From M3007 sp038249605 (GTDB taxonomy: Bacteria; Bacteroidota; Bacteroidia; Chitinophagales; Saprospiraceae), in assembly GCA_038249605.1 (NCBI GenBank), contig JBBSDH010000161.1, positions 1-10,218 on the forward strand: a stretch of 10,218 nucleotides of DNA. The letters run 5' to 3'. Of this stretch, positions 1 to 7,955 are shown piece by piece. Under the pieces are notes generated by a model. That model saw only the letters and a program-made list of their open reading frames with translations, had not been told where the DNA came from and did not search any database. Position 1 is the stretch's first letter, and every line of letters begins with the position of its first letter. The translations under genes and the position numbers were made by a program.

Positions 1-239
1 GATCGAGGACTTGAAAAAAGCACTGTCCTGAATGAGGACTTGTCCCGAGTAAGCGAGGGAACTGGAATGCAGAATTTGCGTCAAAGAGGTAATGCTCAAT
101 GAACTGTGACAGATTTAAAAAAAATTTGGCACAAATATTTGAATAGTCCCCATAGTAGCACAAATTCCGCATTCCGCATTCCAGTTCCCTCGCTTACTCG
201 GGACAAGTCCGCATTCCGCATTCCGCATTCCGCATTCCC
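1..239. repeat. Intergenic heptamer tandem repeats inside a long inverted repeat
   Basis: I see no gene here. Four perfect tandem copies of GCATTCC fill 211-238 and end one base before the stop codon of the minus-strand gene. Two more copies plus a partial one lie at 164-182. Between the clusters is a unique 28-bp spacer. A 35-bp segment, 36-70, is the perfect reverse complement of 176-210. The match continues imperfectly to 71-78 versus 161-168 if one heptamer is skipped in the left arm. The arms enclose about 105 bp of AT-rich sequence with a 10-bp palindrome at 132-141. A small hairpin (GTCCT 25-29, AGGAC 35-39) is followed on the minus strand by six T (complement of 14-19), so it could be a weak terminator for the gene ending at 240. 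Function and origin are unknown. Confidence 0.85.
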
Positions 240-3200
240 TTACCTCGCTACCACCAATTGCATCCTTTTTTGCAATTGGTCGCCTGCGAGAATGGTTACG
301 AGGTAAACGCCGCCGGGCAGGTCGGCTACAGGCAAAATAATGCTGTGTTGCATGGCCGAAGGCGCTTCGAACACCATAATCTGACGGCCGAGAGCATCCG
401 AAATGCTCACGTAGGCAGGCAGGTATTCGGACAGATTTAAAAACAGACGGCTTTGGTTGTAGGCTGGGTTGGGCGCCAGGTAGGCTGAAAAATCGGGAGC
501 GCCCGGATTGCCGGTACTTACCGAACCAGTAAGCGTAACCGTGAACAACGATGTACAGCCTTTTTCATCGGTTACCAACAGTTCGTAATCACCCGCTGGT
601 GCACTTACCAGGTTTTGAGCGCCGCTTTGGAACGCTTGTTGGTTCAAATACCAGGTAAAGGTGTAATCGCCAGTACCGCCAACAACACTTACGGTAACCG
701 CGCCATTGCTCTGGCCCTGCGTGGGATTCATGATGTTTTCTGCAACGATGCTCAAGGGCAATGGATCGCCAACTGTGATGTTCGCCGTGGTGGCGCAATT
801 CTGAGCATCGGAAATGCTGACACTGTAAGCGCCAGCGGGTACGTTGTACAAGGCCGATTCCGTACTGCCGTTGGACCACAGGAAACTGTAAGGTTCAATT
901 CCACCCTGGGTATTGACGGTGATGGAGCCGGTTGGTGTACCCGGACAGTCAGGAACTGTTCCCACCAACATGGCGCCGAGCGCACAATTGCTTTGGTCGC
1001 AAGCGTCAACAATGCCCGATACCGACTGTTCGCACCCGTTGGCATCCTGCACAATGACGAGGAAAGGCATGTCGCCAGGCAAATCAATTCCCAACGGATC
1101 GCCAGATAAAGTGAGCGGCGCTGTGCCACCCGAAATGTTTGCCTGCAAAAGAGCAGTGCCGGGACCCGTGCACAAAGCGGCAACCTGCAACGCCAGTGGT
1201 TCAAACGTAGGCGCGCTGTTGATGTCGAGTATGCTCAGGCAATACGAACCGTTTACATGCTGACTGGTAACGGCGAGCTGCAGGAAATACGTTTGTCCGG
1301 GCGTCAGGTTGGAAATACTCCAGTAGCCGTTGCAACGCAGCGGATTGGTATTGCAACCCATGATTTGCAGGTTGTTGCAATCCAAGCCCTGCCATACGCT
1401 GAGGAGGTGTTCAAAATCAGCGCCGGAGTTCACCCGTATGCCGCCGCTGGATGGTGCTGTGAAGCTGAACCAAACATCCCGCGCCACCGTCGGCACACAC
1501 GATGGCGTCCAACCGGAGAATTGGCTGGCCGTATTGTTTCCTTCCACGCAACCGCCGTCGATGGTGAGTTGCAGGGCGCTGAAACAATCGTCGTTGGCAG
1601 GAGCATCCTGGATTGTTTTGAGTATTTGAGGGCAAAAATTACCTTCAACGGTGGCGAAATTACCCGCTATTTGAATCCAATACGTAGCTCCCGGCATAAG
1701 TTCGGGCAGTTCGAGGGAGCCCCCGAGGTGGTTACCTGCCACTTCGGTCAGGCTGTTGCACGAACCGCTGTAGAGCGTAATGATGTCGGAAAAATCGGCT
1801 TGGCTGCGCACCTGAAGTTGTTCGCCAGGTTGAAGCGGGGCGGGCGCTGTAAACGTGAACCACACATCGGCCCTGGCGAGTTCGTTGAGCGAAGGCAGGT
1901 AAGTCGAGGTGGTTGCGTTTCGGTTGGTTGATGGTGTGCAGGGCTGATTGATTTGCAGCGGCAGCGCGCCCAAACATTCGTCGTGAACCGGTGCTGTGGG
2001 TGGCGGGCCCGATGCATCAACTTCGATGCAGAGATTGCCGCGCGGGCGGCCGAAACGGCCTTCGTTTCCGCTCACGCGAATGAGGTATTCCGTGCCGTTT
2101 TGAGCATTCAAATAAAGGTTGTCGCCGGCAAAACCGTGTTCATCGCGGTTGGAGCAGGCCAGTGGCTGCGGCGTGGCGCAGGTGCCGGTAAATACTTCCA
2201 CAATGTCGTTGAAACCGGCGTGGGTTTGGATATTCACCCAACCGCTTGCATCCGGTTGGTAACGGTACCACAAACCACCTACGGAACGATCGCCACATGC
2301 AGCGGGCGGACCATCGAGGATGGCGTTCATGTTTTGGCCTTCCTTGCAATCATCGCCGGTAAGCAAAGGCAGAGCATTGGTGCAGAGGTCGTTGGCGGCG
2401 CCTTCGCCGGCGATTTTAATGTTGTCGACGCCAGCCCACCAGCCCCAGTCGTTGCCATCGCTGAATTCGATGGCAATGCGCATTTGTGTGTTGCGGTACG
2501 GAGACAGGTCGAGCGTTTGGTGTACGTAATTGGGGAAATAGGGTCCGCCAACATCTTCAGCAAAACTGTTTACCAAAAACTCATCGTTGTTGGCGTGCTG
2601 GACAAAGACGCTCACTTGTTCAGAATAGACGCGAAGGATCAGGTCGAAGTCGAGGGTGAAACGGGCAAACTGGCTGCCGTCGAACCAAGGTGAATACAAA
2701 CGGACTGTGGAATAAGGGGCGGTTGAGCCTACAAGATCATCGTCGAAAAAGGCAAAACAGGTGCCGTCCATCGAAGTGCCGTTGCTGTAAGCTTTGGATG
2801 CAGTGTCGATGAGGCCGAAGCGCCAGTCTTCGTTGCCGGACAATATTTCTGTTTCCCAGCCGGAAGGTTTACCGCAGTTGTTGAATGTTTCGATCACGAC
2901 GTTGGTGCCGGTGCCGGAACCTGTCACGCGGATGTTGTCTACAGCAGCCCACCAGCCAAAACCTGCGGCATCGTCGTAACGCAGGATGATGCGCAAATCG
3001 CCTTGCGGGTTCAGCAGCGAGAGGTCGTAGCTGAAGTTAAAATGATCCGACAATAGAGCGCCATTTGTGCGGGTTTCGTCGTAACGGGCAAGCAGGTATT
3101 CGTTGGTTCCGTCGGTAACCAGTACGTCAAAATGTTCTTGGGCCTGCCCCCAGTCGCGGTAGTGCACGTCCATTTCCAGCAATACTGTGGGGAAAGTCGT

Positions 3201-3488
3201 GGCATTGAAAGCCGGAGAAACAAAATCGATGATGTAAGCGGGGGTATTGTCGCCTTCTGCATCGTCGTCGATGATGAGGCAACAGGTGTTGTCGATGCTT
3301 TGTCCCGGCGCATTGCTATTGGTTGAAAAACCAACCGACCAAGTGGGCATCGGATTGCCGTTGATGTTGACTTCCCAACCTGGAGGCAAAAGGCATTGAT
3401 TGAAGTCTTCGGCGTACAAAATGGTTTGTGCACGAAGGTTTGGGAAGCTGAAAGCCAGCAAACATGTTAAAAGCGTACAAAGTCGCAT
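240..3488 (-). CDS. Secreted multidomain surface protein with T9SS type A C-terminal sorting domain
   Basis: This is a 1082-residue cell-surface or secreted protein of unknown substrate. Residues 1-20 form a signal peptide with likely cleavage after NLRA. Two homologous jelly-roll, choice-of-anchor-J-like domains follow at about 22-190 and 197-361; both end in a matching motif, FGWWAAVDNIRV (177-188) and WGWWAGVDNIKI (348-359). Three PPC-like domains follow (about 365-490, 501-627, 630-756), each opening with an ANDxCxxAL-like motif; two carry DVWF(T/S)FTAP. SprB-like repeats fill roughly 763-988 (GG-x-PYSFLWSNG and PAGxY motifs). The last ~80 residues resemble the TIGR04183-type sorting domain (APNPAYNQ, DALGRQI, LPGGVYLVTI), which directs export through the T9SS. 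The start ATG at 3488 is preceded by AGGA six bases upstream. A role in adhesion or matrix binding is inferred; no catalytic motif is evident. Confidence 0.93.
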   Translation of the reverse strand: MRLCTLLTCLLAFSFPNLRAQTILYAEDFNQCLLPPGWEVNINGNPMPTWSVGFSTNSNAPGQSIDNTCCLIIDDDAEGDNTPAYIIDFVSPAFNATTFPTVLLEMDVHYRDWGQAQEHFDVLVTDGTNEYLLARYDETRTNGALLSDHFNFSYDLSLLNPQGDLRIILRYDDAAGFGWWAAVDNIRVTGSGTGTNVVIETFNNCGKPSGWETEILSGNEDWRFGLIDTASKAYSNGTSMDGTCFAFFDDDLVGSTAPYSTVRLYSPWFDGSQFARFTLDFDLILRVYSEQVSVFVQHANNDEFLVNSFAEDVGGPYFPNYVHQTLDLSPYRNTQMRIAIEFSDGNDWGWWAGVDNIKIAGEGAANDLCTNALPLLTGDDCKEGQNMNAILDGPPAACGDRSVGGLWYRYQPDASGWVNIQTHAGFNDIVEVFTGTCATPQPLACSNRDEHGFAGDNLYLNAQNGTEYLIRVSGNEGRFGRPRGNLCIEVDASGPPPTAPVHDECLGALPLQINQPCTPSTNRNATTSTYLPSLNELARADVWFTFTAPAPLQPGEQLQVRSQADFSDIITLYSGSCNSLTEVAGNHLGGSLELPELMPGATYWIQIAGNFATVEGNFCPQILKTIQDAPANDDCFSALQLTIDGGCVEGNNTASQFSGWTPSCVPTVARDVWFSFTAPSSGGIRVNSGADFEHLLSVWQGLDCNNLQIMGCNTNPLRCNGYWSISNLTPGQTYFLQLAVTSQHVNGSYCLSILDINSAPTFEPLALQVAALCTGPGTALLQANISGGTAPLTLSGDPLGIDLPGDMPFLVIVQDANGCEQSVSGIVDACDQSNCALGAMLVGTVPDCPGTPTGSITVNTQGGIEPYSFLWSNGSTESALYNVPAGAYSVSISDAQNCATTANITVGDPLPLSIVAENIMNPTQGQSNGAVTVSVVGGTGDYTFTWYLNQQAFQSGAQNLVSAPAGDYELLVTDEKGCTSLFTVTLTGSVSTGNPGAPDFSAYLAPNPAYNQSRLFLNLSEYLPAYVSISDALGRQIMVFEAPSAMQHSIILPVADLPGGVYLVTILAGDQLQKRMQLVVAR

Positions 3489-3507
3489 ACGTAATCCTAT
3501 TTGGCAT

Positions 3508-3539
3508 GAAAGATAGCAGCTTTTTTTTGAATGGTTAAA
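3508..3539 (-). promoter_or_regulatory. Candidate Bacteroidota promoter for the T9SS-exported protein
   Basis: On the minus strand, TTTA (complement of 3536-3539) and TATCTTTC (complement of 3508-3515) are 20 bp apart. They differ from the Bacteroidota consensus TTTG and TAnnTTTG by one base each. The -7-like element ends 19 bp before the start codon at 3488. The match is by eye only. Confidence 0.45.
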
Positions 3540-3598
3540 TGCTTACCCGTAAGTTTTTTTCAAAATATATAAGATACAGTCAAACCTCTAATAATCTT

Positions 3599-3629
3599 TT
3601 TTAAAAAAAATAAAAAATTGCTATACTTG
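3599..3629 (+). promoter_or_regulatory. Candidate promoter for the DUF1800-DUF1501 operon
   Basis: TATACTTG at 3622-3629 matches the Bacteroidota -7 element TAnnTTTG with one mismatch. It lies 19 bp after a T-tract (3599-3602) in the -33 position. It ends 28 bp before the ATG at 3658, which would give a short leader. The surrounding 3520-3620 region is strongly AT-rich, as expected between two divergent genes. The -33 side is weak. Confidence 0.35.
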
Positions 3630-3657
3630 CCGGTAAAACACACCAAAACGTTTGATT

Positions 3658-5151
3658 ATGCCGGCTACAGCCCGCGTTCGTTTGTCCAGATACCAACCTG
3701 TCGCGCCGCCGCCCGACAGCTTACAGCCTTATGCCCCAAGTGCAGCCAAGCCTTGGAACGCCCTTCGGGTGGCCCATGTTTACCGCAGACTGGGCTTCGG
3801 CGCTACGTATGAACAGATCCAGTTGGGTCTTCAACTTAGTCCTTCGGATCTCATAGACCAATTGCTTGATGGGGCCGCCAACCTGGGTTCGCCACTTCCA
3901 CCCTATTGGGCAGGGTACACTTCCGATGATTATGATGCCGATCCCGACTTGGTGTTCGTGCACCGCGATGAGCTCCGCCGTCGTTGGATGAGCGCCATGA
4001 TTCAGGAAGGCATTCAGGCCAAAATGGCCTTGTTTTGGCACAATCACTTTGTAACCGAGCTCAATGAAGTTGGTTGCAACAATTATTTGTGGGATTATTT
4101 TACCCTCCTACACGAGCAGGCGTTTGGCAATTTCCGAACCTTCGCACGCCTTATGGGTCAAAATCCGGCCATGCTTGCCTACCTGAATGGCAATCAAAAC
4201 AGGGTTGGTTCACCCAATGAAAATTACGCGCGTGAGCTCATGGAACTTTTTACCATGGGTGAAAGCAATGGGTATACCCAGGAAGACATTGTAGAAATGT
4301 CCCGTGCACTCACCGGCTGGCGCTCGGCATCGTATGCCTGTATGCCCGCGTATTTCGACAACGCTTATTTTGACAATACGCCAAAAACCATTTTTGGACA
4401 AACAACCAATTTTAATTTCAACTCGGCTCACAACCTTATCTTTTCCCTGCGCCCTATGCAGGTATCGCAATTCATCACCGGCAAACTGTACAAGTTTTTT
4501 CTGTACCAAAAACCGGACGCCGGCGTACATGCCGGGCTTGCGGAAACATTCCGAAACAGCAACTGGGAGTTGTTGCCTGTAATGAAGCAACTTTTCAAAA
4601 GCGAACACTTTTTTGAGGATCATTTTATGAATGCCGAAATAAAAAGTCCGCTCGAAACTTTGCTGCCCATTTGGAAAATGGCCGGCGTTGTCCCCGATCA
4701 ACACATTCAGGAGGATTGGTGGAGCGCCGTGGCCTATTGGTCTTACCAACTTGGACAGGATATCTTCAATCCGCCCAACGTAGCAGGATGGCCAGGTTAC
4801 CACAAATGGCTAAACGAAAGCACACTCACTGCCCGCTGGAATTATTCCTCTGCCATGGCTTACCGGCTTACCCTCATCGAAGAGGTACGCAGCAACCTGC
4901 GCAACATCGCCATAGACTTGAGCAACGACAGCAACGACCCGGCCGTGATTGTGCCTTTGCTGGTGGAATTTTTCACCGGCCAGCAACTCGAACCCATCCA
5001 ATTGCAAGCCGCCATCCTCAATTTCAAGGCCAATATTCCGGAAAATTATTTCGAGGATGGCTCCTGGACCCTTGCCTGGAGTGAAGCGCCGTACCAAATC
5101 GTCAACATGCTGTACTACCTCGTACGGCTCCCTGAATTTCAGTTGAACTAA
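3658..5151 (+). CDS. DUF1800 family protein
   Basis: A 497-residue protein of the DUF1800 family (PF08811), whose biochemical function is not established. The family hallmarks are an N-terminal WNALRVAHVYRRLGFGAT segment (33-50), FWHNHF (126-131), the strongly conserved ENYARELMELFTMG block (188-201), a segment followed by ALTGWR (217-222), NPPNVAGWPG (371-380) and a closing LVRLPEFQ. I chose the ATG at 3658; an in-frame TTG two codons earlier is possible but less likely. No signal peptide is visible: residues 1-32 are polar and proline-rich, although the paired DUF1501 protein has a Tat signal. The gene ends 8 bp before the DUF1501 start, so the two are almost certainly cotranscribed and act together. 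Confidence 0.93.
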   Translation: MPATARVRLSRYQPVAPPPDSLQPYAPSAAKPWNALRVAHVYRRLGFGATYEQIQLGLQLSPSDLIDQLLDGAANLGSPLPPYWAGYTSDDYDADPDLVFVHRDELRRRWMSAMIQEGIQAKMALFWHNHFVTELNEVGCNNYLWDYFTLLHEQAFGNFRTFARLMGQNPAMLAYLNGNQNRVGSPNENYARELMELFTMGESNGYTQEDIVEMSRALTGWRSASYACMPAYFDNAYFDNTPKTIFGQTTNFNFNSAHNLIFSLRPMQVSQFITGKLYKFFLYQKPDAGVHAGLAETFRNSNWELLPVMKQLFKSEHFFEDHFMNAEIKSPLETLLPIWKMAGVVPDQHIQEDWWSAVAYWSYQLGQDIFNPPNVAGWPGYHKWLNESTLTARWNYSSAMAYRLTLIEEVRSNLRNIAIDLSNDSNDPAVIVPLLVEFFTGQQLEPIQLQAAILNFKANIPENYFEDGSWTLAWSEAPYQIVNMLYYLVRLPEFQLN

Positions 5152-5159
5152 CCACAGCC

Positions 5160-6779
5160 ATGTGTAAAGATACCAGCAAACACCGTCCCGGTCGCACAAC
5201 CGACGATTCAAAGGAACACCAGCAAGACCACCAATTGTGGTCGAGACGCGATTTTTTATCAGCGACAGGTATTATGGGCGCAGGCGGTTTCCTGCTCGGG
5301 GGCTTGCCTTTGCGTGCTTTCCAACCCACACCGCTTATGGCAGCTTTGTCGGGCGGAAATTCCGAACGTATCCTTGTACTCATCAGGCTCGATGGCGGCA
5401 ACGACGGGCTAAATACCGTTATACAACGCGGCAACAGCCAGTATTACAACATCAGACCAACCATCGCCATCCCGGAAAACAACCTCTGGGCGCTCAATAC
5501 CGAACTTGGCATGCCCCTTTCTACCCAACCCTTGCAAAACATGTGGGAAGAGGAACGTATGAAAGTGATTTTGAACGTGGGTTATCCCGAACCCAATTAC
5601 AGCCATTTCCGTTCGTATGACATCATCGCCTCCGCCAGTGACTCCGATACGGTGGTGAACACCGGATGGATCGGACGCTTCCTCGATTCGGAATATTCGG
5701 CTTTCCTCGAAACGCCGCCCACCATTCCACCGGCCCTCCAGATCGGCGTACAAACTGATCTTGTTTTCAAATCCGACGACGCCAACATGGCGCTTGCAGT
5801 AAGCAGTCCCGAAGAATTTTACCAGATTGCCCAGAGTGGCCAATTGTACAATACCTCCGCGTTGGGCAACACGCCCCACGAACTCGAACTTGCGTATGTG
5901 CGCCAAACCGCCAACAGTGCATTTCGTTACGCCAATACCATCAAAGACGCATATGCGCGGGGTAAAAACCAAGTGGATTACCCCACCGACAACTACCTGG
6001 CCGAACAAATGGCCATCGTGGCCCGACTCATTAAAGGAAAGCTTGGCACCCGTGTTTACATGGTTGAAATCGGCGGATTCGATACCCATGCCAATCAACT
6101 TGATTACCACCAACTGTTGCTCAACAGGATCGCAACGGCTGTTACAGCTTTTTACGACGACCTTGCCGAGGGCAGCGACAATTTGCCCAATCAGGTACTT
6201 GGTATGACATTTTCAGAGTTCGGCCGCACCATTTTTGAAAATGGATCCTTGGGTACCGACCACGGCTGGGGAACCCCCATGCTGATGTTTGGAGGCGGCC
6301 TGGGCCAAGGCGTTACCGGCACTTATCAGGATCTGAGCAACCCCGATCCCTACTCCGACCCCGATTTCAGCGTCGACTTCCGGTCCGTGTATGCTACGGT
6401 GTTGCAGGACTGGCTCGGCAACAGCCCCGACCTCGTCAATTATGTGATGGGCGGCAACCACCCGGTGATACCCGGTCTGGTACCCTCCACGCAGCCTGCA
6501 CTTGGCGACAACGACAAATGCAGCCTGCTCGGCCACAACCCCAGCTCCAACCTTCCCGGCAGCATTGAGATAAAATATGCGATGATGCAGGACGGTCCGG
6601 TGAAACTTCATTTGCTCGATAAAAGCGGTCAGGTATTGCGCACTTTAGTTGATGACTTCCGCCAGCGCGGCAGCTATGTGTTCAACTTTTTGCCCCAGGC
6701 ATGGTTTGTGGCGCCAGGTTTGTACCAATACCGTTTGATGGCTGGTGGGCAGGTGTTTAAAAGGGAAATCAGGGTGTGA
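5160..6779 (+). CDS. DUF1501 family Tat-signal protein with C-terminal FlgD/T9SS-like domain
   Basis: A 539-residue exported protein of the DUF1501 family (PF07394), which is distantly related to the alkaline phosphatase/sulfatase fold; its substrate is unknown. A twin-arginine motif, SRRDFLS (28-34), precedes a hydrophobic glycine-rich stretch (37-49), so Tat export is predicted. Family motifs follow: RLDGGNDGLNTV (76-87), NYSHFRSYD (146-154), GGFDTHANQ (305-313), SEFGR (352-356) and TDHGWG (366-371), which carry the Asp/His residues expected around a metal site. Residues about 468-539 form an added beta-sandwich module resembling FlgD-like Ig or T9SS sorting domains (VKLHLLDKSGQVLRTL, APGLYQYRL, ending KREIRV). 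The gene is second in the DUF1800-DUF1501 operon. Confidence 0.93.
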   Translation: MCKDTSKHRPGRTTDDSKEHQQDHQLWSRRDFLSATGIMGAGGFLLGGLPLRAFQPTPLMAALSGGNSERILVLIRLDGGNDGLNTVIQRGNSQYYNIRPTIAIPENNLWALNTELGMPLSTQPLQNMWEEERMKVILNVGYPEPNYSHFRSYDIIASASDSDTVVNTGWIGRFLDSEYSAFLETPPTIPPALQIGVQTDLVFKSDDANMALAVSSPEEFYQIAQSGQLYNTSALGNTPHELELAYVRQTANSAFRYANTIKDAYARGKNQVDYPTDNYLAEQMAIVARLIKGKLGTRVYMVEIGGFDTHANQLDYHQLLLNRIATAVTAFYDDLAEGSDNLPNQVLGMTFSEFGRTIFENGSLGTDHGWGTPMLMFGGGLGQGVTGTYQDLSNPDPYSDPDFSVDFRSVYATVLQDWLGNSPDLVNYVMGGNHPVIPGLVPSTQPALGDNDKCSLLGHNPSSNLPGSIEIKYAMMQDGPVKLHLLDKSGQVLRTLVDDFRQRGSYVFNFLPQAWFVAPGLYQYRLMAGGQVFKREIRV

Positions 6780-6789
6780 TGTCATCACA
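6775..6789. repeat. 7-bp inverted repeat straddling the DUF1501 stop codon
   Basis: TGTGATG (6775-6781) and CATCACA (6783-6789) are perfect inverted arms around one base, and the TGA stop at 6777-6779 is inside the left arm. As RNA it could form a six-bp stem with a three-base loop, but no T-tract follows. A second weak hairpin, AAGGC (6802-6806) and GCCTT (6816-6820), overlaps the stop of the convergent gene. The 39-bp gap between the convergent genes is where transcription from both sides should end, so a bidirectional terminator role is possible but unproven. Confidence 0.45.
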
Positions 6790-6818
6790 GTCCTGATTAT
6801 CAAGGCGTGAGGTTTGCC

Positions 6819-7787
6819 TTACCGCACAAGAATGTTCGCCACAATACGATTCGCATGCACCCGTGAGTTTTCTATAAACCACACATGGGTGTCCAACCCG
6901 CCACACACCACACCGGCCAGGTAGATCCCGGGCTGGTTGGATTCCTGTGTATCCGGGTTGTACTCGGGCGCACGTACTTCGTTGTCGGACAAATGGACGC
7001 CCAGCATGTCCAGCAAAGCAAAATTGGGCTGGTAACCTGTGGCCGCGATCACGTAATCGTTTTCGATGCTGATGACACCTTCGTGCGTGCTTATGTCCAC
7101 ATGGCGAGGATAAACATGGGTTAGCTCGGCGTTGAAATACGCTTTAATGGAGCCTTCTTCAATGCGGTTCACGATGTCGGGTCGGGCCCAATATTTCACA
7201 CGTTCGCCTATCTCCGGTCCTTTGACCACCATGGTTACCTCGGCGCCTTTGCGGTAAGTTTCGAGTGCTGCGTCTACAGCCGAGTTGTTGGCACCCACGA
7301 CCACCACTTTTTGCCGGAAATACGGGTGAGGCTCCTTATAATAGTGGGTTACCTTCGGCAAATCCTCGCCGGGAATGCCCAGAAGCACCGGCAGGTCGTA
7401 AAATCCGGTGGCCAACACGATGTTGCGGGTGTGGTATTCAGATTTGGTGGTTTTTACGAAATAACCAAGTTCGGTTTTTTTCACGCTTTCCACACGTTCG
7501 TACAAGTTGATGATCAGGCGGTGCGACTCGGCCACGCGACGGTAGTATTCCAGGGCTTCGTTGCGCGTGGGTTTGGCATTCAGCGACACAAAAGGCACTC
7601 CACCGATTTCGAGTTTTTCGGATGTTGAAAAAAACGTCATATTGGCGGGATAATGGTACAACGAGTTCACCAACGCCGCTTTTTCCACAATGAGGTAATC
7701 GAGGCCAGCTTGTTGGGCCGCCAGTCCGCAGGCAAGTCCGATGGGGCCGCCGCCAATGATCAGGATATCGAGGGTGTTCACATTCAT
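6819..7787 (-). CDS. ypdA: YpdA-family FAD/NADPH-dependent bacillithiol disulfide reductase-like protein
   Basis: A 322-residue cytoplasmic flavoprotein of the YpdA/Bdr family, proposed to reduce oxidised bacillithiol with NADPH. The start is set at the ATG at 7787, giving MNVNTLDILIIGGGPIGLACG. The first Rossmann motif, GGGPIG, is at 12-17 and binds FAD. NMTFFSTSEKLEIGGVPF and NAKPTRNEALEYYRR are blocks typical of the family. VVVVGANNSAVDAALE is the second GxxxSA-type NAD(P)H-binding motif. IGERVKYWARPDIVNRIEEGSI, ATGYQPN and the C-terminal GGLDTHVWFIENSR segment are also characteristic. The frame stays open upstream to 7931, but those 48 extra residues look nothing like the family. The position corresponding to the GGGPCG cysteine of Firmicutes homologues is Ile16; Cys20 lies one helical turn on. 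The gene diverges from the DinB gene across 168 bp and converges with the DUF1501 gene. Confidence 0.9.
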   Translation of the reverse strand: MNVNTLDILIIGGGPIGLACGLAAQQAGLDYLIVEKAALVNSLYHYPANMTFFSTSEKLEIGGVPFVSLNAKPTRNEALEYYRRVAESHRLIINLYERVESVKKTELGYFVKTTKSEYHTRNIVLATGFYDLPVLLGIPGEDLPKVTHYYKEPHPYFRQKVVVVGANNSAVDAALETYRKGAEVTMVVKGPEIGERVKYWARPDIVNRIEEGSIKAYFNAELTHVYPRHVDISTHEGVISIENDYVIAATGYQPNFALLDMLGVHLSDNEVRAPEYNPDTQESNQPGIYLAGVVCGGLDTHVWFIENSRVHANRIVANILVR

Positions 7788-7792
7788 GGGTG

Positions 7793-7800
7793 CAAAGATC
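7793..7800 (-). promoter_or_regulatory. Candidate -7 element of the ypdA promoter
   Basis: On the minus strand GATCTTTG lies five bases before the ATG at 7787 and differs from TAnnTTTG only at its first base. A TTTG-like element close to the start codon is common in Bacteroidota. No convincing -33 element is seen at the right distance, so the call is weak, but it supports the start at 7787 over the longer reading frame. Confidence 0.35.
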
Positions 7801-7955
7801 GGCGTGTCTCTGTTTTTCTCTCCGTCCAGCGCAACAGGTGGATGCACTTTTGGCAAAAAGAAATTTTTAAAAAGGGGTTTGTCCGTTGGGCATAGCTTCA
7901 ACAAGAACAATTCCCCAGTGAGTTCGTTCAATCTTTTAAACCTTGCTTTTGGCTT

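Noticed and set aside
161..238. CRISPR-like array.
   Set aside because: The repeats are contiguous seven-base units with one spacer-like core, not regular 20-40-base repeats with unique spacers, and no cas gene is present.
1257..2693. Long plus-strand open frames (224 and 246 residues) opposite the T9SS-exported protein gene.
   Set aside because: They are antisense to a gene with clear domains, a signal peptide and a sorting domain. Their translations are Arg/Ala/Val-rich with no recognisable motif, as expected of mirror frames.
3545..3580. TATATATTTTG on the minus strand as a second promoter -7 element.
   Set aside because: The spacing between TA and TTTG is off by one from TAnnTTTG, and the run is simply AT-rich; the TATCTTTC at 3508-3515 is better placed.
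3652..3657. TTG start two codons upstream for the DUF1800 protein.
   Set aside because: The ATG at 3658 is a better start codon and the two extra residues add nothing recognisable.
5409..6113. 234-residue minus-strand open frame opposite the DUF1501 gene.
   Set aside because: It is a mirror frame of a well-conserved coding region, with no family motifs or plausible start region.
7788..7931. 48-residue N-terminal extension of YpdA from an upstream ATG at 7931.
   Set aside because: YpdA proteins begin a few residues before the GGGPxG motif, the extension has no family likeness, and a TTTG box lies just before the ATG at 7787.
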